Source: Aquimarina sediminis (GTDB lineage Bacteria > Bacteroidota > Bacteroidia > Flavobacteriales > Flavobacteriaceae). From it: DNA of 64,000 nt. Made by a program: the position numbers and the translations under genes. The stretch's first letter is position 1. Every line of letters starts with the position of its first letter. This document shows positions 1-7,517 of the stretch, piece after piece. Where the stretch lies: NCBI RefSeq assembly GCF_002895435.1, contig NZ_POYJ01000015.1, positions 62,001-126,000 on the forward strand, read 5' to 3'. The notes under the pieces were generated by a model, which saw nothing but the letters and a program-made list of their open reading frames with translations, made no database searches and was not told the DNA's origin.

Positions 1-418
1 GACAACACTTCGACAAGCTCAGTGTGACAGCTCAGTGTGACATTGTTACTTCCAACATCTGGCTTCCGGCACCCGACCTCACCTTCTTTATTATTCAATA
101 TTCTGTATTCATCATTTGATATTCTTACACTGCGATACCCAACATCTGATCTAAAGCTACCCACTTACCCAAGTACCCCTACCCACTTAAGAAGTACCCC
201 GGGGTACTTTAACTGTTAAAGCTTCACGTAACTTTGTCAGTTGGGGTACTTCATTACTGGGAGCTTGGGGTTACTTTGTCAGTTTGACCACTTGGTATTG
301 TAGGAGCACCCACTTCATTACTTGGTGATTCTGGCATTTTTGCTATCGATCCTGCTTTTTTTGTACTATGACCTATGTTTTTTGATATAGGACTACCGAT
401 TTTTGTGGTTGGCTATAT
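1..418. other. Intergenic region with possible decayed coding tail
   Basis: I see no convincing gene here. Short motifs such as 'gtaccccggggtac' (near 195) and 'acttcattact' recur. On the minus strand the frame of the 419-907 gene, after its stop and one further stop close by, stays open down to position 254. That stretch would encode a low-complexity Ser/Thr/Lys/Pro tail containing MPESPSNEVGAPTIPSGQ. It may be the decayed C-terminal tail of that gene or a chance open frame. Confidence 0.4.
7..46. repeat. REP-like sequence
   Basis: The sequence 'cttcgacaagctcagtgtga' is followed by a second 'cagctcagtgtgaca'. It belongs to the same family of short CTTCGAC..GCTCAGT elements seen at 940-1010 and in the 8.9-9.7 kb array. 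Such elements are common between genes in flavobacterial genomes and can form hairpins in RNA. Confidence 0.55.
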
Positions 419-907
419 TTATAATGGGGTATCGCCCTCATTGGTTGTAGACTGGTTAACACTCTGTGTAAAGCGAGCTTTTAACAGCTCGTGTGCGCTT
501 TGTGCACCTTCCATCGGCATTTTTCGGGCGGCATCGGCCAGGCTATATACCGATAGTGCCACCCTGTATACCTCGCTACCTACAATCATCTGGGTATCTT
601 TCATTTGGCGTAGCAGACCTTCTAACTCCAGAATAACGGGGTCTAATTGTTCAAAAAGCTTTAAATCCTTACGGGCTTCTTCTGCAGTAAGTGCTTCGGG
701 TATCCATTTGGGTTTGCCCTCGAGGATATGAATGCTATCTTCTGCAAAAATCTTATTGGCGCTATTGATCTTGGGTAGATTTTTACGCTCATTGGGCGTT
801 AGGTTTAATAAAAAACTCAAAGGCTCTTTTAGGGCTTTGATATTTTGCTGTATCGCCTCGACTTCATCTTTGGTAAGCACTTTACTAATTCTGTTGTTTT
901 CTTTCAT
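419..907 (-). CDS. Conserved-looking hypothetical protein (162 aa)
   Basis: I do not recognise a named family. The protein is soluble and mostly helical, with no signal peptide. The start is placed at the internal ATG giving MKENNRISKVLTKDE, because the 25 codons upstream lie inside a REP-like repeat and read like non-coding sequence. The body holds an even mix of charged and hydrophobic residues and a motif VLTKDEVEAIQQNIKAL near the N-terminus. The last 15 residues (TQSVNQSTTNEGDTPL) are polar and probably disordered, and the frame reopens just past the stop. Function is unknown. Confidence 0.6.
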   Translation of the reverse strand: MKENNRISKVLTKDEVEAIQQNIKALKEPLSFLLNLTPNERKNLPKINSANKIFAEDSIHILEGKPKWIPEALTAEEARKDLKLFEQLDPVILELEGLLRQMKDTQMIVGSEVYRVALSVYSLADAARKMPMEGAQSAHELLKARFTQSVNQSTTNEGDTPL

Positions 908-939
908 TTTTTTTGTTTTTAATTGTTTATTTTTTGAAG

Positions 940-1010
940 CCCTCACTCCCGAGGGCTGAGCGGAGTCGAAGCCCGCTTTCACTTCGACTACGCTCAGTGA
1001 CCGCTACTTC
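940..1010. repeat. REP-like palindromes
   Basis: Two adjacent elements lie here: 'gagggctgagcggagtcgaa' followed by gccc, then 'cttcgactacgctcagtgac'. Each is an imperfect palindrome of the CTTCGACT..GCTCAG type. The first matches the core of the tandem array at 8.9-9.7 kb almost exactly, which shows that the element is dispersed. It sits directly upstream of the minus-strand gene ending at 419. Confidence 0.65.
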
Positions 1011-1029
1011 GGTATTCAGTATTTGTTAT

Positions 1030-1236
1030 TCACCCTTCAACATTCCTAACCTCCCGTTCTATACGCTGTAACATATCATACATCAGGATCACTTCTTTCT
1101 CTACTATTTTTACAGGAGGATTTATGATTTTTAGTACCTCTTTGATTACTGTTTTTGAGGCATTGATGCGTACAACTATCTTATCTTCAACCATTATTTT
1201 TTGTAGGCTGTTTAATTGGGTATACTTAACAAACAT
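1030..1236 (-). CDS. Small hypothetical protein (68 aa)
   Basis: A short reading frame on the minus strand, 12 bp downstream of another small frame (1249-1503), so the two may be co-transcribed. The product is charged and beta/helix-like, with the segment VEDKIVVRINASKTVIKEVL. There is no signal peptide or membrane segment. No family is recognised. Codon use fits the region, but the small size leaves some doubt that it is expressed. Confidence 0.4.
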   Translation of the reverse strand: MFVKYTQLNSLQKIMVEDKIVVRINASKTVIKEVLKIINPPVKIVEKEVILMYDMLQRIEREVRNVEG

Positions 1237-1248
1237 AAGCAGGCAAGT

Positions 1249-1503
1249 TTATGATGACATTGGGGAGCTACACAAACCATTTTTTGGGTTAAGTAATAGT
1301 ATGTTCCGAGCTTTATAAATCAACTGTACTGCTTCTTCCGTCGTCTTTCCTTTTGCATATAATTTGTTAATCCAACTATAGAGTATTAACTCATATGAGC
1401 TATCATGAGAAAGATTATATATAAATAAATTCATTTTTAGGTGTAACATTTTTATGATATCAGACATAAACTTATGTTTGCTGTTATATTCTTTATACTC
1501 CAT
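1249..1503 (-). CDS. Small hypothetical protein (84 aa)
   Basis: A minus-strand frame starting MEYKEYNSKHKFMSDIIK. It is probably a soluble helical protein with an ATEEAVQ-like turn (KGKTTEEAVQLIYKARN) that could be a small helix-hairpin. It lies upstream of 1030-1236 with a 12 bp gap. It diverges from the plus-strand regulator gene that starts at 1684. Function is unknown. Confidence 0.45.
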   Translation of the reverse strand: MEYKEYNSKHKFMSDIIKMLHLKMNLFIYNLSHDSSYELILYSWINKLYAKGKTTEEAVQLIYKARNILLLNPKNGLCSSPMSS

Positions 1504-1683
1504 GTTGGTTAGTTTTATGGAGTCAAATGTAGTTGGAGGATAAGGAGCTTTGCAAGGAGAGTATCTAAGGATTCTAGAAATTGGACTCCAAATTCTGGAA
1601 TTTATACATTAAAAAATAGAAGCTCTATCTTTGTTTAAAAGTTTTATATAGAGGAGGTTAATCTAGTATTCTGTGTTTTTAAT

Positions 1684-3507
1684 ATGCTAAAAAAGAATAA
1701 AATTCAAAAGCTTAGTTTTTATATCAAAAAAATATTTTTTGATATTTTAAAAAAAAATGATTTATTGAAATACACCTTTCTTAATAGGAATTTAGCTGTT
1801 TTTTTTATAATCATGGTTAACTTAATTTCTAGTGGGCAAGATTCAAATTTTACAATTCCTGATTCTCTTTCCAATAAAAGTTTTGATAATCTTTATGATC
1901 AGTTTTACGATCACATGAATATCGAAAATGAAGATGCTAAAATATATGCCTTGACGTATCTCCATAAAGGTATAATGAATAAAAGTAATTACAGAATTAC
2001 TTGGGGGCACTATTTATTATCTGTTTTTTATGGTTTAGAATCAGATAAATGGCTCACACATATAGATAAAGCAATAGAAGCAAGTAAAGAAATTAATGAC
2101 AGAGACTTTCCAACTTTATTATTCATTAATAAAGCTGTAATGCAAGCTGAAAAGGGAGAATTTAATGAGGCAATCAATAATTATCTAGAAGGAATTAAAT
2201 ATTCTAAAAAAACTGGTAGTAATCATTATCAATATATGATTAAACACAATATAAGTTTGTTAAAAAGAAAGTTAGGAAAATATAATGAAGCAAAATTATT
2301 ATTAAATGAATGTTTAGCTTATGAAGAGCAAAAAAATAATAGAAGTTATGAGGATTCCATTTCGTATCTAGTCACATTATCAGAACTTATCACCACTCAC
2401 CGCTATAATAAAGAAATTGATTCTTTTACTAAGTTAAATGAAAAAGGTTTTTCTCTATCTAGAAACTATAGGATTCATAATTTGTTTAAAATAAATGATG
2501 GAATTAAAGATTACTACGAAGGAAATTATCACAACTCTATAAAAAAAATCAGCGATGCGATTCCTTATTTTTTTGTTGAAGAAAATAAATATTTTTATGA
2601 AAATTACAATTTAATAGATGCATATTGGTATCTAGGTACCGCATATGAGGAACTGAGCAATTATAAAAAATCAATTCAATATTATAATAAAGTTGATTCA
2701 ATTATAGCAGAGACAAATTATTACATCCCTCAGAATAGATTGGTTTATACAAAACTTATTAATCATTATAAGTCTATAAATGACAAAAAACTACAATTAA
2801 AATATATAAATAGGTTATTGTATGTAGACAGCATTCTAAATAAGGATTATAAGTTAATTAACAATAAAATAATTAAAGATTACGAAACTCCAGAACTGCT
2901 TAGGGAAAAAGAGATTTTGATTAAATCCATGAGCAATCAAAACTCTACCTATAAAAGCTTTATTGTCGGACTATTGATTGTTTTAACAATAGTCAGCTTA
3001 TTATTTATTTATCAATATCGGAAAAAGAAATTGTATCACCTTAGATTTGAAAATCTATTAAAAAAGAAAAATTCAATATTAATAGAAAAAAAAGACTATA
3101 CTAATATATCAACAACAACCTCAAATGACATAGGTATCCCTCCAGAACTTGTGAAAACAATATTAAACAAACTTCATAAGTTTGAGGAAAATTTAGACTT
3201 TACAAAACAAAATATTACTACCAATACTTTAGCAAAAGAATTTAACACTAATTCAAAATATTTATCAAAGATTATTAATACTCATAGACAAAAAAGTTTT
3301 ACGCAGTATATTAATGACTTAAGAGTAGAATATGTCATGAAAAAACTAAGAATCGATTCTAAGTTTCAGAATTATACCATAAAGGCTATTGCTAAAGAAA
3401 TAGGCTTTAGTAATACCCAATCATTTTCGACTTACTTTTATAAGAAAAATGGGATTTATCCATCTTTTTTTATCAAAGAACTTAAAAATATAAAAAACTC
3501 AAAATAA
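1684..3507 (+). CDS. TPR-repeat membrane regulator with AraC-type DNA-binding domain
   Basis: A one-protein sensor-regulator of a type common in Bacteroidota. An N-terminal hydrophobic stretch (about residues 33-50) looks like a signal anchor. The middle (about 90-410) is made of helical TPR-like repeats, for example QAEKGEFNEAINNYLEGIKY and LGTAYEELSNYKKSIQYYNK. A second membrane helix follows at about 424-444, then basic residues and a linker. The C-terminus (about 485-600) is an AraC/HTH_18 domain ending in AIAKEIGFSNTQSFSTYFYK. The layout places the TPR domain outside the membrane and the DNA-binding domain in the cytoplasm. It sits just upstream of a short leader-peptide gene and a prolyl oligopeptidase and may control them; this is inferred from position only. 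The start could lie a few codons later. Confidence 0.85.
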   Translation: MLKKNKIQKLSFYIKKIFFDILKKNDLLKYTFLNRNLAVFFIIMVNLISSGQDSNFTIPDSLSNKSFDNLYDQFYDHMNIENEDAKIYALTYLHKGIMNKSNYRITWGHYLLSVFYGLESDKWLTHIDKAIEASKEINDRDFPTLLFINKAVMQAEKGEFNEAINNYLEGIKYSKKTGSNHYQYMIKHNISLLKRKLGKYNEAKLLLNECLAYEEQKNNRSYEDSISYLVTLSELITTHRYNKEIDSFTKLNEKGFSLSRNYRIHNLFKINDGIKDYYEGNYHNSIKKISDAIPYFFVEENKYFYENYNLIDAYWYLGTAYEELSNYKKSIQYYNKVDSIIAETNYYIPQNRLVYTKLINHYKSINDKKLQLKYINRLLYVDSILNKDYKLINNKIIKDYETPELLREKEILIKSMSNQNSTYKSFIVGLLIVLTIVSLLFIYQYRKKKLYHLRFENLLKKKNSILIEKKDYTNISTTTSNDIGIPPELVKTILNKLHKFEENLDFTKQNITTNTLAKEFNTNSKYLSKIINTHRQKSFTQYINDLRVEYVMKKLRIDSKFQNYTIKAIAKEIGFSNTQSFSTYFYKKNGIYPSFFIKELKNIKNSK

Positions 3508-3525
3508 GTAAGTTATGTTGTGTAG

Positions 3526-3551
3526 TAGTCCAGATTCAGGAATTTGGACTA
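3526..3551 (+). terminator. Hairpin after the TPR/AraC gene
   Basis: Arms TAGTCCA (3526-3532) and TGGACTA (3545-3551) form a perfect stem 18 bp after the stop codon, followed by the T-rich sequence TTGTTTGTTT. It could end transcription of the regulator before the peptide gene at 3617. Confidence 0.5.
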
Positions 3552-3616
3552 TTGTTTGTTTGAACATTAAAATTTTATTTGAATATTTGACATGTAATTT
3601 TGAAAAACAAAGAAAA

Positions 3617-3772
3617 ATGAAAAAGCTAAAATTAGAAAAACTAAACATTACTAAGTTACAGAGAATCGAATCTTTTATTATTAAAGGTGGAGACACTACT
3701 GGTGCGGAAAAAAGCAGGTTTGCTTTATGTAAACCAGGGGGACATGGGACCAATGGGACTAATCAAGATTAA
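3617..3772 (+). CDS. Short GG-leader peptide, candidate RiPP precursor (51 aa)
   Basis: The product begins MKKLKLEKLNITKLQRIES and has a Gly-Gly at about residues 24-25, after FIIK. This spacing of Lys/Leu/Ile residues before 'GG' is the hallmark of leader peptides that NCBI labels 'class I lanthipeptide' or GG-Bacteroidales natural-product precursors. The presumed core after GG is about 26 residues (DTTGAEKSRFALCKPGGHG plus a short Gly/Thr/Asn tail) with one Cys, several Thr and two Gly-rich turns. The ATG at 3617 is preferred because upstream codons in the frame look like non-coding sequence. No LanB/LanC, grasp-type ligase or C39 transporter lies nearby. The next gene is a prolyl oligopeptidase lipoprotein starting 79 bp downstream. 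Family membership is recognised from pattern; the modification is unknown. Confidence 0.65.
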   Translation: MKKLKLEKLNITKLQRIESFIIKGGDTTGAEKSRFALCKPGGHGTNGTNQD

Positions 3773-3851
3773 CATAAACCATTAAGGAAGTTATAATTTA
3801 AAACTTTTGAACTCTTCAAAAATTTCTATTAGAAGTTATATTATATTATTT

Positions 3852-6017
3852 ATGAGAATTATTTTTATCGCTCTATTATTTTTAACAGCTTGTAGTGAAA
3901 GTACTATACCTCAACAGCCCATTCTAAAAAGAATTAATGCTGTTGATGAATATCATAATCAAAAAATAACAGACCCTTATAGAAACTTAGAAAATCTAGA
4001 AGATTCAACTACAATTTCTTGGTTATTAGGACAAGAAGATTATGCTTCAAAAATTTTAAAAAATATCCCTGGTCAAGATCGGCTAATCGAGAAACAAAAA
4101 AGATTCGATAAAGAAAAGTCATATTCAATAGGCTTAACAAGAAAAACTTATGATGGACAATTTTTTTATACAAAACTTTTTGCTGGGGATAGTGTTGCAA
4201 GGTTATATTATAAAAAAAATATAGCCGCTAAAGAAGAATTGTTGTATGACCCTTCAAGTTATGGTAAGGGAGAACAAAAGTCTTATCTTATAAATTATTT
4301 TAAACCTGATTGGAAAGGTGAAAAAATAGCAATAAGCATCGCAAATCTTGGTGAGGAGATTTCAGAGATTATCATTTTTGACAAAAAATCAAAAAAGATA
4401 ATCTCTGAACCTCTTAAAAATGCCAGACCTGGTATTGGGGGGGTATATTGGTTACCTGATAATTCTGGATTCACCTATATATATCACCCTCATATAGACC
4501 CTCATGATCCTAATTATGGTCTTAATTCTAAATCTTTATTGTATAAACTAGGTAGCGACCCCAATATTCATAAAGAAATATTTTCAAAACCTAATAACCC
4601 TGAAGTGGTCTTTAAACCTGAAGACTTTCCCAAAGTATTAATTTATGGAAACTATTATCAATATGCTTTTGGGCAAGTAAGCGGTTCATCTAGGTTTAAG
4701 GATATGTACTTTAAAACTATGGCTGATTTACCTCTTTCAAATAAACCTTGGAAATTATTATATAAAAAGTCAGACAAAGTAGAACAAATAGATATACAGA
4801 ATGACTATTTAATCTTCTTATCAGCAAAAAATGCATCAAATTATCAAATATGTAAAACCTCTTTAAAAAATCCTGATTTCGAGAATCCTGAAATTTTAAT
4901 ACCTCAGGATAAGAATAGTGTTATTAGTGATTTTTCAGTTACTAAAGATGGTATTTACTTTGTAAGAATGAAGAATGGTGTTGAGGCAAAACTATATCAA
5001 TATGTAAATGGTGAAGAAAGGGAAGTAATTATGCCTAAACCATCAGGAAGCATTAGAATAAATAGCTACGGTACTAAATATAATGAACTTACTATTTATA
5101 ATGAAGGTTGGCTAGAAGAAGGCGTATTGTATGAATACACTTCTTCAAGTAGTGAATTCATAAATATAAGTTTAAATCCTCCATTTGATTATCCGGAATT
5201 TGAAAATCTTATTGTTAAAGAAATTGAAACAAAATCACATGATGGAACTATGATACCAATATCAATCATTCATAAGAAAAATGTAAAAATGGATGGTAAA
5301 AACCCAACTCTTTTTTATGGTTATGGAGCGTATGGTGACCCAGGTAACCCTTTCTTTTCCTCAAGTTTCCTTACTTGGGTTAATGAAGGAGGTATTATTG
5401 CAATTGCACATGTAAGGGGAGGTGGAGAAAAAGGTGATACTTGGTATAGAGGAGGTTTAAAAAATACTAAACCTAATACATGGAAAGATATGATAGCTTG
5501 TACTCAACATATGATCAAAGAAGGGTATACGTCTCCTGAAAAATCAGTCCTTATGGGTTCAAGTGCTGGAGGTATTATGGCTGGTAGGGCAATGACAGAT
5601 CGTCCAGATTTGTACAAAGCTGTAATTCTTATTTCACCAGCCATGAATATGTTACGATCCGAAATACAACCTAATGGTTTGAATAGCATTAAGGAATTTG
5701 GTACTGTTAAAATTGAGAAAGAGTTTAAAGCATTGTTAGAGATGGATTCCTATCATCATGTTGAAAAAAATGTAAAGTATCCAGCTACTTTAATTACAGC
5801 AGGGATGAAAGATGGGAGAGTAGTAGTATGGGATCCTGCCAAATTTGCTGCCAGATTACAAGAAAATAGTAGTAATCTTGTTCTTTTTTCTGTTGATTTT
5901 GATTCAGGGCATGGTTCTCTTAATAATTCATTAGAAAAGTATTATAAATCATTTGCAGAAGCATTTTCTTTCGCCTTTTGGCAAACAGGACATCCTGATT
6001 ATCAACCGGAAAATTAA
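3852..6017 (+). CDS. Prolyl oligopeptidase family lipoprotein (S9A)
   Basis: A serine peptidase of the S9A family, predicted to act in the periplasm or on the surface. The ATG at 3852 gives a lipoprotein signal MRIIFIALLFLTAC with a clear lipobox; a TTG 45 bp upstream is less likely. The N-terminal part is the beta-propeller region with PDPYRNLENL-like motifs. The C-terminal alpha/beta-hydrolase holds GYGAYGDPGNP, the nucleophile elbow GSSAGG with Ser at about 571, an Asp in KDGRVVVWDPAKF at about 654 and the His in DSGHGSL at about 687, so the catalytic triad looks complete. At 721 aa it is normal for the family. The next gene starts 18 bp downstream. Its last 15 codons are duplicated at 7188-7235. 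It may process the upstream leader peptide or environmental peptides; the first is only a guess. Confidence 0.9.
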   Translation: MRIIFIALLFLTACSESTIPQQPILKRINAVDEYHNQKITDPYRNLENLEDSTTISWLLGQEDYASKILKNIPGQDRLIEKQKRFDKEKSYSIGLTRKTYDGQFFYTKLFAGDSVARLYYKKNIAAKEELLYDPSSYGKGEQKSYLINYFKPDWKGEKIAISIANLGEEISEIIIFDKKSKKIISEPLKNARPGIGGVYWLPDNSGFTYIYHPHIDPHDPNYGLNSKSLLYKLGSDPNIHKEIFSKPNNPEVVFKPEDFPKVLIYGNYYQYAFGQVSGSSRFKDMYFKTMADLPLSNKPWKLLYKKSDKVEQIDIQNDYLIFLSAKNASNYQICKTSLKNPDFENPEILIPQDKNSVISDFSVTKDGIYFVRMKNGVEAKLYQYVNGEEREVIMPKPSGSIRINSYGTKYNELTIYNEGWLEEGVLYEYTSSSSEFINISLNPPFDYPEFENLIVKEIETKSHDGTMIPISIIHKKNVKMDGKNPTLFYGYGAYGDPGNPFFSSSFLTWVNEGGIIAIAHVRGGGEKGDTWYRGGLKNTKPNTWKDMIACTQHMIKEGYTSPEKSVLMGSSAGGIMAGRAMTDRPDLYKAVILISPAMNMLRSEIQPNGLNSIKEFGTVKIEKEFKALLEMDSYHHVEKNVKYPATLITAGMKDGRVVVWDPAKFAARLQENSSNLVLFSVDFDSGHGSLNNSLEKYYKSFAEAFSFAFWQTGHPDYQPEN

Positions 6018-6035
6018 CTCTAAATTACAAGATTA

Positions 6036-7184
6036 ATGCTGATTAAAACTCTTAAAACCTTCATTGTCAACCTAATTCTAATCTTGAGTATTAATACAAA
6101 TGCTCAACGTGCCAATTGGACGCAACAAGAGTGGTCTTCTTTTGTACAAACTATAGTAGTTAAAACAGATAAAAAAATAAAGTTTAAACTACAGGCTGAT
6201 GTAAAGGTACTAGGGGCAAGTGAAAAAAATAAAGCAGGATTGTGGGTAAGAGTGGATAATGCCCCGGGGGAGTATGGTTTTTTTGATAATATGAATGATA
6301 GACCAATAACATCCTCAGAATGGAAAACTTATGCTATAGAGGGGTATATAGACGAAAACGCCAAAGCAATTAATTTTGGAGGTATTTGCTATTATAATGC
6401 TGCATTTTATTTTGATAATTTTGCTTTGTTCACCGAAACTGAAAACGGGGAGTTTGAAAGATTAGAAATCAAAAACTCTGGGTTTGAGAAAACAATTACA
6501 GATGAGGGTGATATCCCTAATTGGCAACGAGGGATAAGTAAAAATCGAAAAATGCGGGTTGAAGGTTTTACCTATCAATCCAGTAAAGATACCAAAGATG
6601 GAAAATACGCCTTACTTATTACCGGAAATAATGTAAAGAAAGATTCTTCAAGGTTTATTAATTCATCAAAAGAATACACCCCGCAAATCGGGACATTAGT
6701 CTCTATGCTTAATAACCTAAGCACTAGAGTTGAGAGAACGGTAAAAAATCTAAATCAAAGAGAATTAGACCATTTATTAGATGATAAAGCAAATCGAATT
6801 GGTGCCCTACTCTTACACCTTGCTGCGGCAGAAGCATATTATCAGGTCTATACATTTGAAAATAGAGGATTTAACGAAGAAGAAAAGAAAAAATGGAGTC
6901 TAGCTCTGGAGCTTGGTGATGAAGCGCGTAAAATTATAAGAGGACATGATGTAGAATATTATCTTGACATCTATAAAAAAGTACGAAAAAAGACATTAGA
7001 AGAACTACTAAAACGTAATGATGAATGGTTAAAGGAAGGAGGACGTCAAGGAAGCAATTATCATTACAATTGGTTTCATGTAATGGAACACCAATCCAGT
7101 CACCTCGGTCAAATATTACTACTAAAAAAGCGTATTCCTGAAGATGAGAAGATTACTGTACCAAAAGAAAAGGTAGATCAGTAA
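6036..7184 (+). CDS. Secreted protein with C-terminal DinB-like domain
   Basis: A probable exported protein: the N-terminus has a signal peptide ending ...INTNAQ. Residues about 25-200 look like a beta-sandwich (LWVRVDNAPGEYGFFDN, YYNAAFYFDNFALF), which resembles carbohydrate-binding folds. Residues about 210-370 resemble the DinB/DUF664 four-helix metal-binding domain, with His in LLLHLAAAEAYY and the paired motif HVMEHQSSHLGQ, which would give the usual three-His metal site. DinB domains are normally cytoplasmic thiol-transferases or related enzymes, so the exported sandwich-plus-DinB arrangement is notable. It lies 18 bp after the peptidase gene and is probably in its operon. The precise reaction is unknown. 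Confidence 0.75.
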   Translation: MLIKTLKTFIVNLILILSINTNAQRANWTQQEWSSFVQTIVVKTDKKIKFKLQADVKVLGASEKNKAGLWVRVDNAPGEYGFFDNMNDRPITSSEWKTYAIEGYIDENAKAINFGGICYYNAAFYFDNFALFTETENGEFERLEIKNSGFEKTITDEGDIPNWQRGISKNRKMRVEGFTYQSSKDTKDGKYALLITGNNVKKDSSRFINSSKEYTPQIGTLVSMLNNLSTRVERTVKNLNQRELDHLLDDKANRIGALLLHLAAAEAYYQVYTFENRGFNEEEKKKWSLALELGDEARKIIRGHDVEYYLDIYKKVRKKTLEELLKRNDEWLKEGGRQGSNYHYNWFHVMEHQSSHLGQILLLKKRIPEDEKITVPKEKVDQ

Positions 7185-7187
7185 TAT

Positions 7188-7235
7188 TTTGCCTTCTGGC
7201 AAACTGGACATCCTGATTATCAACCCAAGGAATAA
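7188..7235 (+). pseudogene. Duplicated 3' end of a prolyl oligopeptidase gene
   Basis: Sixteen codons plus stop in frame read FAFWQTGHPDYQPKE. The true C-terminus of the upstream peptidase (5970-6017) reads FAFWQTGHPDYQPEN, so 13 of 15 residues match while several third codon positions differ. The fragment starts just after the DinB-like gene's stop and has no start of its own. It is best read as the remnant of a second, diverged peptidase copy, most of which was lost or replaced by the DinB-like gene. Confidence 0.8.
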
Positions 7236-7289
7236 GTGGATTTATAATTAAAGCTAACCATTTTTATAATTAAAAGCGATCATCAGTCT

Positions 7290-7513
7290 ATGAAAAATGT
7301 ATTCCTCTTTTTATTCTTTTTGTTTCGGTTTTTGGGTATACTCAGGTAAAACAAATCATAATGGATTCTGGAACTCCTTATGATATCGATGTAGAAATCA
7401 AACAAAAAGACGGTAGTAAAAAGCTAGTGCCCTTCTCAGAATTATCCAAATCAGGCAAGGTGGTAAATGCTTATAATGCCTTATTAATGGCAGAGCAGAT
7501 GTCCAAAAAATAA
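7290..7513 (+). pseudogene. Frameshifted small secreted protein gene
   Basis: An ATG at 7290 opens a signal peptide (MKNVFLFLFF) that runs into a stop at 7347. After a one-base shift in the T-run near 7315-7321, the other frame continues it as VSVFGYTQ and then about 55 residues, KQIIMDSGTPYDIDVEIKQK onward, ending at 7513. Joined, the product would be about 74 aa: a signal peptide ending at GYTQ plus a small domain of unknown function. It ends 4 bp before the DoxX-like gene, so it was probably the first gene of that operon. The shift may be a real mutation or a homopolymer sequencing error. Confidence 0.65.
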
Positions 7514-7517
7514 AAAT

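Noticed and set aside
37..219. Plus-strand frame of 60 codons near the window start
   Set aside because: Pro/Ser/Thr-rich translation of repeat-like non-coding DNA.
3807..3851. TTG start for the prolyl oligopeptidase
   Set aside because: The ATG at 3852 gives a canonical lipoprotein signal; the extra 15 residues would spoil it.
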